Made by a program: the position numbers and the translations under genes. Of a stretch of 64,000 bases of DNA, positions 44,878 through 57,749 are shown one piece after another; positions within the stretch are counted from its first letter, which is position 1, and each line of letters opens with the position of its first letter. The DNA is taken from the NCBI GenBank assembly GCA_025766275.1, contig JAFKAC010000072.1:62001-126000 (forward strand). The letters are read 5' to 3'. The notes under the pieces are model-generated. The model made no database searches. It had not been told where the DNA came from and saw only the letters and a list, made by a program, of their open reading frames with translations. The DNA is from Lactarius indigo. Taxonomy: Eukaryota > Basidiomycota > Agaricomycetes > Russulales > Russulaceae.

Positions 44878-46569
44878 TTGTTGACCTTGCTTCAATGTGG
44901 CAACGTAAACTGCCAACACACTTTTTTCTTACCCACCAATGCCATGAATTCCCTCCTCCATATCACTGCTAGGGTTGAGGCTGCTGTTGCAAGCTATGTC
45001 AGCGTTCACAATGTTGCTGACAGGGCTGAATGGGAACGCCACTTTGAGGAAGAGAAGGTATGTACTTAATTCAATTGCAGTTTCCATCCAATCCCCATTT
45101 GAACTAGGTCCTCACAATGCAAGAGTTTAGGAGGCTCCAGCGAAATTCAAGGGACCTGCCAGCACTACACCCAATGCTAGCCGCCTTGTATATCGTCCTC
45201 GATGCCAAGGGGGATTTGTCAGACATCGGCAGGGGGCACCCTTCAATTAACAAGCACAAATATTACCTGCCCAGTGCCAAATTCCCCACTGACATCTTGC
45301 ACCTATTGCCTCCAAGTGAGGGCCACTGGTGGGAGCACCTTGGTAAGTCACTCACTGTTCACCTTTCCCTCAAACACAGTCTCAACCTCCACAGCTGCTG
45401 AGCATGGGGATGGGGGGGGTGCCCCCTGGAAATGCAGCACCAAGTCCTACACCACCACCACCACCACCACCTTCACCTCCTTGTCAGCACCTGCTGAAGG
45501 TGACGCTCATCATGGGCCTACCTCCTGAAGACTCAGAAGATGAGATGGAGGTAGACCAGCTGGAGGAGGTGAGTAATAATACTTCCTCATTTACGTTTTG
45601 TTTCTGATTAACTCCATAAGTCCCCTGAGCCTCCCTCAATCCACAAGAAGGGAAAGAAGAAGGCAGCTGGTTCAGCAGCTACCTCAAGGAAGTGCAAGCT
45701 TACTTCACCACCACTGTGCCATTCCAAGAAGCAGAATGTGCCAGTCTGACTCCCTCCTGAAGTGATAGGAGATGAGTTGGAGAGTGAGGACAATGACAAC
45801 AATGACAACAAGTATGAATTTTTGGTGCATAGTTATATATTTTCATTAAGATTCGGCTGAAAGAACTTGGCAATAGTGTGAAAGATGCATCAAGGCCAAT
45901 GTGTGCTGTGAGCCACAGCTGATGGCTCCCTGCTTGCACTGCCAAAGCAGCAAGGTGGGGTGCAGCTTGATGCCGCCAAACTCAAAGACAGGTAAGACTG
46001 ATCGGTGCCACCTGAAGCTGGAAGTGGTGCACAGGTACCGCATCACTCAGTACAAGGTGCAGAAAGGAAAGCAGCCTGTGGCTGCATACAGAAAGACATT
46101 GGAGGCATCAGACTTGGCAGCATTAGCCTCAAGGTTGGTTGAGGGGCTGACGCTGTACAGCATGTTGTCCAACACAGCGTCTCCAGCTTCACTGGCCCCC
46201 ATGGCGCCTGACTCTCCCATCTCTCCCAACCCCTCTGCCACCAACACCACTGCCACTGCTACCACCACTGCAGCTGCCAGTCCCTCTGCTCCTGCTGCAG
46301 CTGCTGGTGCTGCCAATGCCACCCCTGTGATCACCCCCTCCCTCTGTCAGTGCTTGCAACCTGCACAACGCCTTGTGCCAGTTGTGGAGGCGCCAATGCC
46401 CTCACACTTGGCTCTGTCATCCTCTTGGCAGCATTCTGGGGTTTCAGCAGCTCAAGCACCTCAGGAAGTTCCTGAGCACAACTCTGCTGAAAGGATCCAA
46501 CACCTGGAGATGAGGTTGGCAGATGTCGAGAAGAAATTGGAGGTGTTGATGAAAGGCAGTGGGGCATAA
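44878..46569 (+). CDS. Multi-exon gene with Zn2Cys6-like cluster and coiled coil
   Basis: Exons by eye: 44878-45056, 45108-45341, about 45405-45568, 45620-45810 and 45879-46569, with GT-AG introns (for example GTATGTACTT to AACTAG). The last exon holds CERCIKANVCCEPQLMAPC followed by LHCQSSKVGC, matching the fungal Zn(II)2Cys6 spacing C-x2-C-x6-C-x7-C-x2-C-x6-C, though without the usual basic spacer. It then becomes Ala/Pro/Thr rich and ends in a heptad coiled coil (RIQHLEMRLADVEKKLEVLM), the usual dimerisation arrangement. One in-frame TGA lies at 45749-45751 (NVPV-stop-LPPE). Probably a DNA-binding protein of the KDZ island; its target is unknown. Confidence 0.55.
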
Positions 46570-46813
46570 AAGGCTGATTAGGCCTTCATGTTTTCTATTT
46601 CATAAAATATAAGTTTTTAAAACACATCTGTATATCTATTGACTACAACAAATGGACAATAGATACTACAATGAGGACTTGTGATACCATGAATTAGAGA
46701 GTGGATAGAGAAAGGTGATACAAAGACTGCTAGCGATGTGCTCTCTTCCTAGAATACATATTGCTACCCCTATTGGGAACTTCAGGTTCTAGATACAACA
46801 AAGAAGTCATTAC
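46570..46813. other. Convergent intergenic region
   Basis: Between the stops of the Zn2Cys6-like gene and the minus-strand gene. AT-rich start (CATAAAATATAAGTTTTTAA), compatible with a polyadenylation region; nothing else seen. Confidence 0.4.
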
Positions 46814-49376
46814 TTACTGTGTTTGCTTGACCCACTCTGTAGGCCATGTTGAATGCCCTGAGTGCTGAGTCTCAGGCTGTGCATTTATGGTGGGGTTGCT
46901 GACTTTCTGACACTTGGGGGGACGAGTATCGGCAGCTGTGTCAGGAACTGATCTATGAGTGGTAGATGCCTCAGCAGCTTGATCTGCCCTTGAGCTTCCT
47001 GTTGTAGAGTGGCGTTGTGTGATAATGCAAGGGCAAGGGTGAGTGTGAGGGGGTGCAGTGTTGGGTGGGTGCAGAGATGGATCTTGATCTCCCTGTCCTG
47101 GCTCCTCACACACCTTGGCACCATTTCCATGCCTTTGGCTGCTGGTGCTGTGGTGAGGGTGAGGCTTAAGGTGTGGAAAAAGATGGTAAGCATCTCCTGT
47201 CAACACAAGGAGCTTACTTACATCACTTGGACCCCCAGCACTGTCTTCTTGGCCATTACCGTCAGCCCCCTCTTTGGTTAGAGCATTTCCATCTCCAGGG
47301 GTTTCTTCTGTTAGAATGTGACCTATAGAGGGCCCTTGAGTCACAGAGGACACAAGGGGACTGCAGAGGAGGATATAAGACTATATTGATTAAGGTAAAA
47401 CTAGTTACTCACCTGCAGAGGAGGATATAAGACTAAAGGGATATTTTCCGTCCTCTGCAGGATATATCAACCTGACTAAGCATATCTAAATAAGGTAACT
47501 CCACTTAGGGCAATGTACAGTCACAGAATAGGTGAAAACGGCGATGCTTTAACCACAAATAACATCTTCATCATTTTCTTGTGCCTGACGCCCCCAGACA
47601 TCTCTCATCTTGAAATGGAATGGGATCTCGCTGGCAGCTTGCCTTTGTGTCCAGTGTTTAAGCAATGCATTGACATCCTCTTGGCAAATATGATGGTACT
47701 GAGTGAGCGTAACACTGGCCGGCAGGTACTTGGAAAGGATGAAGTCACCTGGGGTCTCTTTCAGTCTGGCCCATGGGATTCTGCCCTTTCCCCTGCCCAC
47801 AGCAATCTCTGATAAGTTCATAAGTGATAGGTCTACTACAAGCTGTAGCTCACTTACTGTACATTTCGCCCATGAACCTGCCGATGAGGTACTTCCTGTA
47901 CATGAGACCCTTGCGTTCAATGGCTTCCCATCTTGGCAGCATGGGATACCCATTCTTGTCTATCACCAGCTTGATAATTGGCATTGTGTCCTTCCCTTTT
48001 CCCTCCTCTTTGCTGTCATCGCTAGCATGGACTCCTGTAAAGGTGCCACATTAGCACACTTCCCTTGAAGCAAAATAGACTCCCACCAAAGGACTCGGCA
48101 GTCCATCTTGAGAAGTCCTCAACCATTGGGTCCCTCTGCCAGTCTTTGTGTCACGATTTGAAGGACATTCCTCCCAATTCGTTATTGATGTCATGGCTAG
48201 GTAATAGGTCACTAGATTGTAAGTAGATAGAATTTGATACTCACAACATGATCACCAGTTCACCATCACTGTTGCAGTAGCCTGCTAATATGGCAACCTG
48301 CACACCATATTGGCAGTACATGAACTCAGAAAAATCTTGCATGGTGTTGATACCATGTTTCCCAAACATCCTTGATAGGACTTAGTTACTTCCCACACGA
48401 TAGAGTGCTTGGCATGCATGTACCGCTGCTGCTGCCAAGGGGGAGCCTGTTGCTCTGTCCATTTCTTCACCTCTGTTCTGTACTTCACCTGTGTATGTTC
48501 ATCTAATCTCTGGCTGATCACCTTGATGGACTTTTTGTAGCAGCCAACGTAGGCTGCCAATCCCTGCTTTGACCCAGACATTTTGAGAGCCATCTTGTCA
48601 AGTTCCTTTTGGTGAACATCAACCAAAATGTCGTGATATGTCCATTTTTTGTGACAAAACTGGCATCATCTTTGCTCCCATCGGCACCTGTTATAAAGGA
48701 ATCAGCATACAAACTACAAAATATGAGAGTGGTGCAACATTGTTGAGGCTAAAGCAAACGTACCATTTCTACACCATCTCTATTGAAGCCCATGCCTTGT
48801 CACCAACTTTTCTTGATGCTGTCAACAGAAACTTGGATGATTTTGGGCTGAGAATCTGGGTCAGAAGCTCGGAATGCAGCAACATGCCTCTGCAATATGT
48901 TGGTTTGTTCATCTGTTAGTTCAATACTCTGGCTTGAGTGTGAAGCAATGTCAATGGAGGGCATCTGTGTAAACAACAAGTGTACCCACCTCACTTGACC
49001 CATACTATCACTTTCTTCATTGTCGGGAGCTACACCCTCTTGAGTGACCTTGTCTAGATCGCCAGGTGCGATTGAATCCCTGTCCAAGGTCACATTTTAG
49101 CAGTCATACATTAGACCAGAATACACACCTCTCATTTTCTGTGCTACCTCCCTCCTTATCATTGGTAGGAACACCCCTTCAAGCAATGACATGTAAATCA
49201 CCAGAGATGATTGACACCCTGTTGAAAGATAAATCTGAGCAGTTAGACTGCAGGCAAAAATTGTAGTCGCTGTCATCAGGGTCTTCAGAGTCTGAAGACT
49301 CAATGCCTGGCCCTTTGCACTCAACCTCTTTGATAGGCTTGGTAGCCTTTTTCATTTGTTTGCTGGTGCTCAGCAT
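46814..49376 (-). pseudogene. Conserved agaricomycete multi-exon gene, broken
   Basis: ATG at 49376 (MLSTSKQMKKATKPIKE) followed by an acidic stretch (SSDSEDPDDSDYNF). Later exons give ELTDEQTNILQRHVAAF (48900), a helical part (KYRTEVKKWTEQQAPPWQQQ, 48480), MQDFSEFMYCQYGVQVAILA (48310) and VGRGKGRIPWARLKETPGDF then LLKHWTQRQAASEIPFHFKM (47800-47600). The tail is His/Pro/Thr rich and ends WVKQTQ at 46814. The layout resembles a large repeat-associated agaricomycete family that I cannot name or assign a function. Breaks: copia LTR at 47309-47564, a one-base frameshift near 48370 and TGA near 48798. It is divergent from the TET/JBP gene, with only about 70 bp between the starts. Confidence 0.55.
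47309..47564 (+). mobile_element. Solo copia LTR (256 bp), target duplication TCTTC
   Basis: TGTTAGAATGTGACC to CACAAATAACA, flanked by TCTTC (47304-47308 and 47565-47569). It has two copies of the internal CTGCAGAGGAGGATATAAG. It interrupts an exon of the minus-strand gene; excision of LTR plus one duplication restores the frame around KETPGDG. Confidence 0.95.
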
Positions 49377-49448
49377 CGGGAAGGTGGGTTTGTCAAGAGG
49401 GATAGACTCAAGGTCTAAAGGTTCAGCAGCTTTAAGACATTATATCAC

Positions 49449-50854
49449 ATGCCAACTTGTGCTCAGCAGCATGGGATTGTTTATCGGGAGCTCAACTCCC
49501 ATGGAATCCGCATGTATCAGCAGCTAATCATTTTCATTCAAGTTCCTTACGCTGAGGAAATGCAGGCTTTCCAGCTCCCTCAGACGTGCACACTCTCCCC
49601 CCTGAGTCTGTCCCATCTCTGTGCTGAATACCTCTGTGCTCAGTTCCAATACAAGTTAAACCAGCACTCGTCTCAGCCAATCAGTGTTGCCAAGGTACCA
49701 CGAGCTCCCTTGATGCTGCCGGTTCCTCTAATTTCAGAGCTGGATCGAATTGCACTCACTCTGGTGGATGCATTCATGAACTGTGGTTAGTGACACAGAC
49801 TGGGCACTCAGACATATATCCTGAGACAATCCAAGCAGTGCAGATAAACTGGGATATTACACATTATGCAGATAAGCTCCCAATGAAGCCAAACAATCCA
49901 GGAACCCAGGTGTCCAAGCAGAAAGAGGCCAGCCTGAAGAGGCAATATCCTCTGCTGGAGGGTACAGCAGCTGCCCTTACCATTTCAAGGCCCTGCATTG
50001 TCATTGACAACCAAGGAATGATATTGGCATGGCATCTTCCTGGAATCTTGAATGATTCTTGGCAGGTAAGTTTACTCACCTTATCTGATCACTGCATCAA
50101 ATATAATGTATTTTAGGGTGAAATGATGGCAGCAACAGAGAAGCTACATTTGTTGTTGAGCAAGCATCAAAGTAGCACATCTTGGCATGTTGATCCAGAA
50201 ATATTTCCTTCAGGGCTAGAGGGCCTTCAGGGGGTGATCAACATATCACCTGCATGGTTCCAACAAGGACATGAGGTGAATTTTCTCTACCAGTAATGTT
50301 TTATCATTCAGCAGCTGATTTCAATTGAGATGGTACAACCACACCCTCAGGTCAGCACAGCTTTGAGAAAGCCAGCTGTCTTGGACTGGCTAGATTGCAT
50401 CACTCAATCCAATTCAATATTGAGTGCAATCCTGGCTGTCATTCATCCAGAGCTTTATAATGCTGGTCAGGATACCTTCAAACAGCTAAGAGAATGTGCC
50501 GAGATCCAGCCACAGGATGTCCTCCATCAATGGACATCTGTTTTCAACGGCATCTCTGTCATTTGTAATCACCTCATGCTGCCACATCAGGATGGAAATT
50601 CCAGGAAACAATGGTATGATTTGCTGGCATCTGTTGGGCACTACTGAAATTGCAATTTGAGGCTGCCGGGAATTGGACTCTTGCTGGAGTATGGTCCTGG
50701 TTCAGTAGTTGGCCTGTTAGGGGGGACGCTGAAGCATGAAGTGCACAATTTTGAAGGAGAAAGAGTATGCTATGCATACTTCATGAGGGATAGAGTACAT
50801 GAGTGGGCAGGGGTTCCAGGGAATTCTTGGATGAACATAGCCCACTATCAGTAA
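49449..50854 (+). pseudogene. TET/JBP-type 2OG-Fe(II) dioxygenase (putative 5mC oxidase)
   Basis: Open segments 49449-49790 and 49790-50065, then an intron (GTAAGTTTAC to ATTTTAG) to 50117, a second intron (GTGAATTTTC to TTCAGCAG) near 50275-50315, and a last exon to TAA at 50854. The catalytic core lies in that exon: LPHQDGNSRKQWYDLLAS contains the HxD iron-binding pair (H-Q-D), GPGSVVGLLGGTLKHEV supplies the distal His, and GERVCYAYFMRD the Arg that holds 2-oxoglutarate. The spacing and the YDLLASVGHY context fit the fungal TET/JBP family, which oxidises 5-methylcytosine. The only break in the core is TGA at 50645-50647, at a VGHY-x-NCNL site. TET/JBP genes are known to travel with KDZ transposons in basidiomycetes, and a KDZ transposase lies 1.3 kb downstream on the same strand. 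Confidence 0.82.
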
Positions 50855-52122
50855 CATAGCGACTGTCAAAGCTTTCTCCTATATATCTTTTCTTGACTTA
50901 GCAAGGCCAGAATTTGATACCACTAGCAATGGGAATCAGTGTAATAGGGCATGGCTATTATGGTATATCTATGATTTCAGCAGCTCACTGTTGGTGCAAG
51001 GTTTCACAAATACAAAGAAATATTGTTATTTTTGTGGCAGCTCACCAAACATCTTGAACACCTACAGAAATGGTGATCCATAGTAAATTACAATCTTTCT
51101 CTATGAAAACTCCCTCTCAGCTCCCTCTCCTGAGCTGCCAGACAACACTCTATTTGGGGCATTACCAATGACATCTCATTCATTGGCTAGCTACTAACAT
51201 CAGACCTGGGTGATGCTATGATATTGGGAAGATGTAGTTTCTGGATCTTCCTCCTTAACGGATACCCTTAATGCTGCAGGATCTGAGCTCTACACTGCTA
51301 GGAAACTACATCAGCATATTTGGGCATACCCCCCATGGCGGATCTGTGGCTTCAGTAGCTCATTTGTTAGTACGATATTTTGCAGATACAACATTATATT
51401 GTTTTTTGGTAGATCAGTAAATGTCTCTGGAGTGATAATTCCTGGTAATTGTCCCTCAGCCAAGTCAAACTGTTTGCCATCTTAATGGGGTGTACTCATG
51501 TCACACTCCTAGAGACCATACTATCAAGCTTTGTCTCAATCACAAGAGAAATATCTTGTTTTTTGTCAAGACAGATGGCATCTGTGTTATCTCTGTGTTA
51601 TATTGCTGAGGCTGCTGAGATGGTAATATGGTCTAGTACACTTTCGGTAGCTACCAATCAACCAAATGGTAGAAACCCTAAAATAATGACAGACACCACT
51701 GCCAGGTACCTTGAGAAGGCACACTTTTGCATAAACAGAACTGTTGACCCCAAATTTGTGCTTCACAGTTGAGGATGAATGAAGCAACATACTATCAAAG
51801 GGTATCTCATGTCATATACAGTAGATAAAATATGTGCTATGTGAGAGAACAGCCTGAAGTGGTTTAAGTGGTTGCCAACAGTAGTGTAAGTGACCACAGG
51901 TCCAGTCCAGACCAGTTTAACAGCACAAAGTGGTTTGATTAGCTGCCAAACCTGGTTTATCTAAGCTACCAACAGTAGCGTGAGTGACCACAGGTCAAGT
52001 CTGGACCGCAAAATCCACTGACACAATACCCAGCCAGCCAAAGCTGCCAACAGGTTGATTGGAGGCACTGCTTCTTCAGGGACATATACTGCAACACACA
52101 ACACATCCATTCTTAGTTTCCC
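50855..52122. repeat. Spacer between dioxygenase and KDZ genes with small duplications
   Basis: Two diverged copies of a segment lie about 380 bp apart (TTTCAGCAGCTCACTGTTGG near 50977; CTTCAGTAGCTCATTTGTTA near 51350). A direct repeat of about 115 bp contains CCAACAGTAG then GTGACCACAGGTC (near 51877 and 51969). No convincing gene; the promoter of the KDZ gene should be here. Confidence 0.5.
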
Positions 52123-52458
52123 ATGGCACACAAGGGTGTGAAGGCATCCAAATTCCTCCACAGAAAGTCTAAGGCTAAGGTGATTGAGTGGGTGTCCCGA
52201 GAAGGCTCCTGAGGAACCAGAAATATCCTGGTAGAAGTAGGCACCTCAACAAATCTGCCGACACCAAGACAAGATGCTGGCAGAATGGAGATAGACAACC
52301 ATGGGGCAATATTGGATGAAACTGACCCTGCATCCATGGATGTTGATGAGACAAATTGGATAGAGGAGCCATTCATACCCAAACAGACGAGAGTGGGTTT
52401 GCATCCATGCCCTTCTCCAATAGTATTTTACATGTTCTCCCAGTCCCAGCACATATAC

Positions 52459-52714
52459 TGTTAGAATGCGACCTATAGAGGGCCCTTGAGTCACAGAGGA
52501 CACAAGGGGACTGCAGAGGAGGATATAAGACTATATTAATCAAAGTAAAACTAGTTACTCACCTGCAGAGGAGGATATAAGACTAAAGCCATATTTTCCG
52601 TCCTCTGCAGGATATATCAACCTGACTAAGCATATCTAAATAAGGTAACTCGACTTAGGGCAATGTACAGTCACAGAATAGGTGAAAACAGCGACGCTCT
52701 AGCCACAAATAACA
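52459..52714 (+). mobile_element. Solo copia LTR (256 bp) in KDZ gene, TSD TATAC
   Basis: TGTTAGAATGCGACC to CACAAATAACA, flanked by TATAC (52454-52458 and 52715-52719). It interrupts the KDZ coding region upstream of the cysteine cluster. Confidence 0.95.
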
Positions 52715-53030
52715 TATACATGGAAGAATTATTCCTAGGATTGGCCCCTACTTGCGTTGCCTCCTCAACTCTGAGGGCATCCCAGTTATGACGATGTGCC
52801 AGAGCTGCATGTCTGCCCCATTTGAGTGGAGATGTACCAACTGCTTCCCTGCTCTGGTGCTCTGCAAGGAGTGCTGCCAAAAATCACACAACTGGCTTCC
52901 ATTCCACAGGGTTCAGAAGTGGACAGGGAAATACTTCATGCTGTCATGGTTGCAGGAGGTTGGGATATGCTTGCATCTTGGGCACTCTGGGAATTTGTGC
53001 CCAATTCAAAGTGTGCATTGCCAACCCTTT

Positions 53031-53234
53031 TGTTAGAATGCGACCTATAGAGGGCCCTTGAGTCACAGAGGACACAAGGGGACTGCAGAGGAGGATATAA
53101 GACTAAAGGGATATTTTCCATCCTCTGCAGGATATATCAACCTGACTAAGCATATCTAAATAAAGTAACTCGACTTAGGGCAATGTACAGTCACAGAATA
53201 GGTGAAAACAGCGACGCTTCAACCTCAAATAACA
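53031..53234 (+). mobile_element. Solo copia LTR, short form (204 bp), TSD CCTTT
   Basis: Same ends as the 256-bp copies, flanked by CCTTT (53026-53030 and 53235-53239). It has only one CTGCAGAGGAGGATATAAG, so it is about 52 bp shorter. It lies just after the CxC2 cluster, in or next to an intron. Confidence 0.95.
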
Positions 53235-56200
53235 CCTTTTATTTTTTAAATCTCATTCCAAAAAATACAGTCACAGAGGTGCTATGATGCCAATGAAGAC
53301 TGCCAGGTCGGTAGCCACAGAGAGTATCATGCAGCTGCCGACCTTGGCTTTGACAGTTCAAAACCTGGGCGTCATGATAAAGAGGGAAATCAAAGAATAA
53401 CTGTCATTGATAGGTCTGGAATCCACGAGATTGGTGTCAGCTGGTGCTTCTGCCCTGAAGCTCCCGAGCACGACATGCAGTTGATGATGGCAGGGCTCTT
53501 TCCAGCCACATTTCGCAACCCAAAGACACCATTTACCTTCTGGGTGCTAGAAGACTTCCATTTGGACAATCTTGAATGCAAGACGACTCCAAGCCAATTT
53601 TTCAGTCGCCTAAGGAGACTCACAAATGATGAGTTTCCAAATTCAGTGCTGGTAAGAGAACTTAGCACATCTGCCGATAGCAGACTAATTGGCAGCTTTA
53701 GGACTGATATTGGGAGCTGCTGAGGGTCTCCTGGCAGTGGAGAGTACTCATTTCCCAGAAGAGATTCAGTTTTGGGTATGGGGAGAATGAAGAACGGAAG
53801 CCAGGATCAACAGCTATATTCTGTGCATTGTGTGCACAACCTGGAATCAACCTCCCTGAGGATTGGAGAGAGTTTGAAAATAGGTGTGTCAATAGTCTTC
53901 AGTACCTAGTAACTGCCAACATATTACTTTAGCAAAACCCTTTTCATGCCGGGTTTCATGATGGATGGGAACTTCCAGGCAGAGCACATGAAGATGAGGA
54001 ATCCAGAGAATGACATTCCACTCTCTGAAGGTACAGGATTCATGGTCAGTTAAAAGCTATATGAATTGCACCTGAAATCAGCAGTTGAGAGGCAGCAGGT
54101 AAGCACTATCTCTGGTATTTCGGCAGGGGAGGGTTGACACTTGAGCAGAGATCGACATGCCATGACCACCATGCAGTAAATAATGTAAACAAGCACGGCA
54201 GACACCTTGAATCGACTGGAATTGGTGCCACTGCATGCATTCATGGGGCTTTTGTGCCTGATTCTGTTGTTGACTTTCAAAAGGGAGAAGCGTGAGTTCT
54301 TATATCTATCTGCATACAATGAGTGAAAATCAACCCTCCAAAAGCCAGAAGAATATGGACCATTCCATATTCAAGGCCCTAAACATCAATATGGAGGGGA
54401 TAGAGGCCGCCCTCATCTGCTATGATGTCATGTGTCAATGGAGCATTCATATGAAGGAGAGGGTTATCAGCGGCAACTATCTCAAACTTCCCGATGGCCT
54501 GGAGCTCAGGTTGGGCATTGGTCTTTTTCATATCCATGGGCATCAAGATACCTGCCTAGCTAGGTATTCACCCAGCTTCATCAAAGGAGGCCGACAAATA
54601 GATGGCGAGACCATCGAAACACTTTGGGCTCCACTCAATGAGATCTCCAGAAGTACAAGGGGGATGTCAATGTCACATTGCAGGGAGGTCATAGATGACC
54701 ATATGAATGACTCAAGTTGGAAGAAGCTTATTGACCTAGGCAAGTTCCCTCCCACAGATACCACATCAGTGCTTACGTGGGTTGGGTGACTGCTGTGTCT
54801 AGATGCTACCAAAAGGCACTTTCGGGAGCCACAATCAGCACAGCAGCATTTGAGTCCATAAATGTATCGGCAAGTACAGAGAGTGTTGAGGCTTGGAGTG
54901 CCAAAGAGAAGTATGCACAAAGGGAGCGAGGTAATGATGTCAAAGTCATGGACATCTATGACATCAAGAAGAAACAATGTGGGTATAATTACTCTATGAT
55001 ATGTTTGCCTGAAATCAGGTTTCAGTCCCATCGCATGCAGAGATACTTCTTGAATTGACACAGGAGACTGAGGGCTCTAGCCATAAGGGACATGCTGTAT
55101 AGCTTAGCAGTGGATTGAAGATTTAGTAGTCACAGTAGGATTCTCGGCACCTTCTCCAGTGAGACATCTGATCATGATTTCACAAAAAACATAGGTTATC
55201 CCTTCAAGCACTGGTGAGGAAGATTGGGTCCCATCCAACACCAGATCAACAGAGGGATATTACCTTGAAGTGTGCCTGACTCCAAGAAAGAGTTGACGCA
55301 TTCCAGAGGCAGGCAGCTAACATTCTTCAAGACCCCCATGACAGCAGAGATGACGACTGGGACAAACCCCCAAGGAGAGAAACCTATATTGGTGTAGAAT
55401 TTGATGGCACTGGTAAAGGAGAAGACGATGAGAATTGCACTTCATCTGCCAAAGAACATGATCAAATGCAGTTTCCAGGAAATTGCTCTACCAATGGCAG
55501 TGTGGATGCAGAGTATATCTCGTTGCATCTTCCTTCACATCTTGGATGTGACTGGTGTGATGGAAATTCTGCTGAAGCCCTGGCAAAGGCAGAAATACAT
55601 CTACGGGAGGGACAACTGAATGATTCCCTACATCACATTTGCATCTCCCTAGGCCACAAATCTTATCTGTTCAGACAGGATGTTCATCTGGCACATACAC
55701 AAAGACTCAAAACACACACTTGGGCAGAAGTACATGCTGCCGAGTCAACAGTTCAGCATCATGCTCAGGTGTATATTCATGCCCGGCAGGCAATGGTAAA
55801 CGTTGGAGCCAGCACCTCTCTCCTTGATCGATACAAAGTCTTGAGGTGCCAGGACTTGAGTGTCAAGACATGTGTAATTGCCCCTCATGTACGTGGCCAG
55901 TGGAATAAATCATTGCCCTGGTTTGGACAATGGACATTCAGAGAGATGCTGACATTGGGGAATGAATGGAAGACTGTGCGTAGCTCTCTGTTCACACACA
56001 CTCAAACAATATAATGCTCTATACAGTCTACCGAGTACATTGGCTTTGGGCAAAAGCTCAAAAGATGCAATGGATAGAAGAACTTCAGTGTCTTCAAGTT
56101 GAGATGGAGTCTGCTGTCAGGTTTTTTAGGCATCAAGAGCAATTTTGGCAAGCAAAGGAGGAGCTCCTTGAGCCCCAGTCACAGTCAGGGCATGCTGCAT

Positions 56201-56328
56201 GGGCAGCCAAACAGAGTGCAATGTGGTGCTCAATGGCTATTCAGGCAGAGTCCAGGTTTACTGCTTTACTCAGGAGTAATCCGCCTCCTGAGTTTGCTAA
56301 AGTTCTATGGCTGCAACCAAGTAGATGA

Positions 56329-56632
56329 GTTTAATAACTTGCACATAGCGCTGCCGATTAGCTATCGGTAGTCAGTGGGAGCTTAAAACTACAATTCCTT
56401 TAGAAATAAATCTGTTTCATTCCCTCATTTACAATTAGGCCTGCTATATAGTCTCCAACGGAAAGTCAGAGTTATCTCTATAATGGGAAACAGATTGGAT
56501 GTTTTGCTTCACTGTAGCTAGCCATGAGTCACTGGTAGGTGTTTGTGGCTTGGGCTGCTGGTGGAGGGTCTCTGCTAACGACATTCTATTAGCACATAGC
56601 TGGCGGGAGGGCTGCCGATATATGCAGCATGG
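56329..56632. other. KDZ downstream spacer
   Basis: Contains CTGCCGATTAGCTATCGG and further CTGCCGAT words, with no coding frame of note. Confidence 0.4.
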
Positions 56633-57150
56633 GTGTATACTCACTTAAGATCATCAGCACTCATCGGCAGCTCCCGAAGGCAGCTTCTTAAGCATAGAGA
56701 TTCCATTCCATTTGCGCATCAATTCACATCTGCATACCTAGATGCTGCACTTGCCTACATTGGCCAGAGCATATCCATTATCCTTCTCAAACCTGCCAAT
56801 ATTGACAAAAACTATATCAGCAGCTTACACAAGGAAGTGGTAAGCATTACTCAATGTGCTAGGAATATCTTTTCACCAGAAATTGGACTTAGCTTGCTGC
56901 TGTATGGATTATTGGCCTTCTGTCGTCTAGCGGCAGATTGCCTTTCATGGGTTTTCAGACATTAGGAACCCAGGCTCCTATATGGCTCCCAAAGCAAACC
57001 AGCAGCTAGAGGGAATGTTCCAGGCAGCTGGCATTCCTCAATTTAATTTTACAGAGTGGTGGAAATTTGAAGGGGAGACAATGAAAGAACCATTCGATGT
57101 CTGTGAGGAGGTAGTAGTGGGGTTGCTGCATGCTCTAGAGATGGTATGTA
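56633..57150 (+). pseudogene. Unrecognised spliced gene at the end of the KDZ island
   Basis: Candidate exons: a 3' splice site CTCATCGGCAG near 56662, then FAHQFTSAYLDAALAYIGQS to SSLHKEV (GTAAGCATT donor near 56838), and 56982-57142 with KANQQLEGMFQAAGIPQFNF and TEWWKFEGETMKEPFDVCEE, ending in a GTATGTACC donor. It may continue into the 2.3-kb repeat. Function unknown. Confidence 0.35.
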
Positions 57151-57749
57151 CCTCATTTCATTTACTGATCCTCAAATTAACCAGTGCTGTAGCAGGATAG
57201 CACGCAACTTCATATTTCTATGTCTTTGTGAAAATCAACTCCAGTTTTCCATCCCCCCCTGCTAAGACATCTACCAAAACCATCTCATTTTCCAAATCAC
57301 TCAAAAGGTCTTCCAATTTTTCTTTCCTTATCACCTTCCACTTTTTCAGGAAGCCAGTATTAGATCTGGCTTTTGAAAGCCATTCTGCAGAAACACCCTT
57401 TGGAGGGTCCTGTGTTGTGTTAGCTTTGGCAGATCAGATGACATTCCAAATCACCTTATCTATGAGCTTTTGAATCACAGGCTGTAAGAGCACCACGTTT
57501 TTTAGGACCTCACTGAAACCTCTGTTGGAGGGCCCTGTGATTTCCCTCTGATGTTGACCTGCATCAGAATCTGTTTTGCAGAGGAATGAAACTCCCTTCC
57601 AGAATTCAGAGCGCATCTACAGGCATTGGTTTAGTGCCCTGGTTAGGCATTAGTTTTGATCCACACACTGCCTCCTTAAAGTTGTTCTCCTCTAACTCAG
57701 AGACACACTTTTGTGTCTCTGAATCGTTTCCCTGCATGGTAGATGGAAG

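Larger units (their letters stand above)
52123..56328 (+). pseudogene. KDZ transposase with CxC2-type cysteine cluster
   Basis: ATG at 52123 (MAHKGVKASKFLHRKSKAK). The cysteine cluster is MCQSCMSAPFEWRCTNC, LCKECCQKSHNWLPFHRVQK then ICLHLGHSGNLCP (52790-53005), the CxC2-like domain of KDZ proteins. Next come GIHEIGVSWCFCPEAPEHD (53420), LTNDEFPNSVL, the FMMDGNFQAEHMKMRN box (53960), CHDHHAVNNVNKHGRH and GATACIHGAFVPDSVVDFQK (54160-54290), ICYDVMCQWSIHMKERV (54420), LFHIHGHQDTC and DGETIETLWAPLNEIS (54530-54640), YISLHLPSHLGCDWCDG and LREGQLNDSLHHI (55500-55640) and the tail RVHWLWAKAQ (56030). These give the D, H, C and E landmarks of the KDZ fold. Introns of about 28-55 bp (for example 53652-53695, 53884-53932). 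Damage: two copia LTRs, TGA at 52210 and 53705, TAA near 54053 and frameshifts. Confidence 0.9.
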
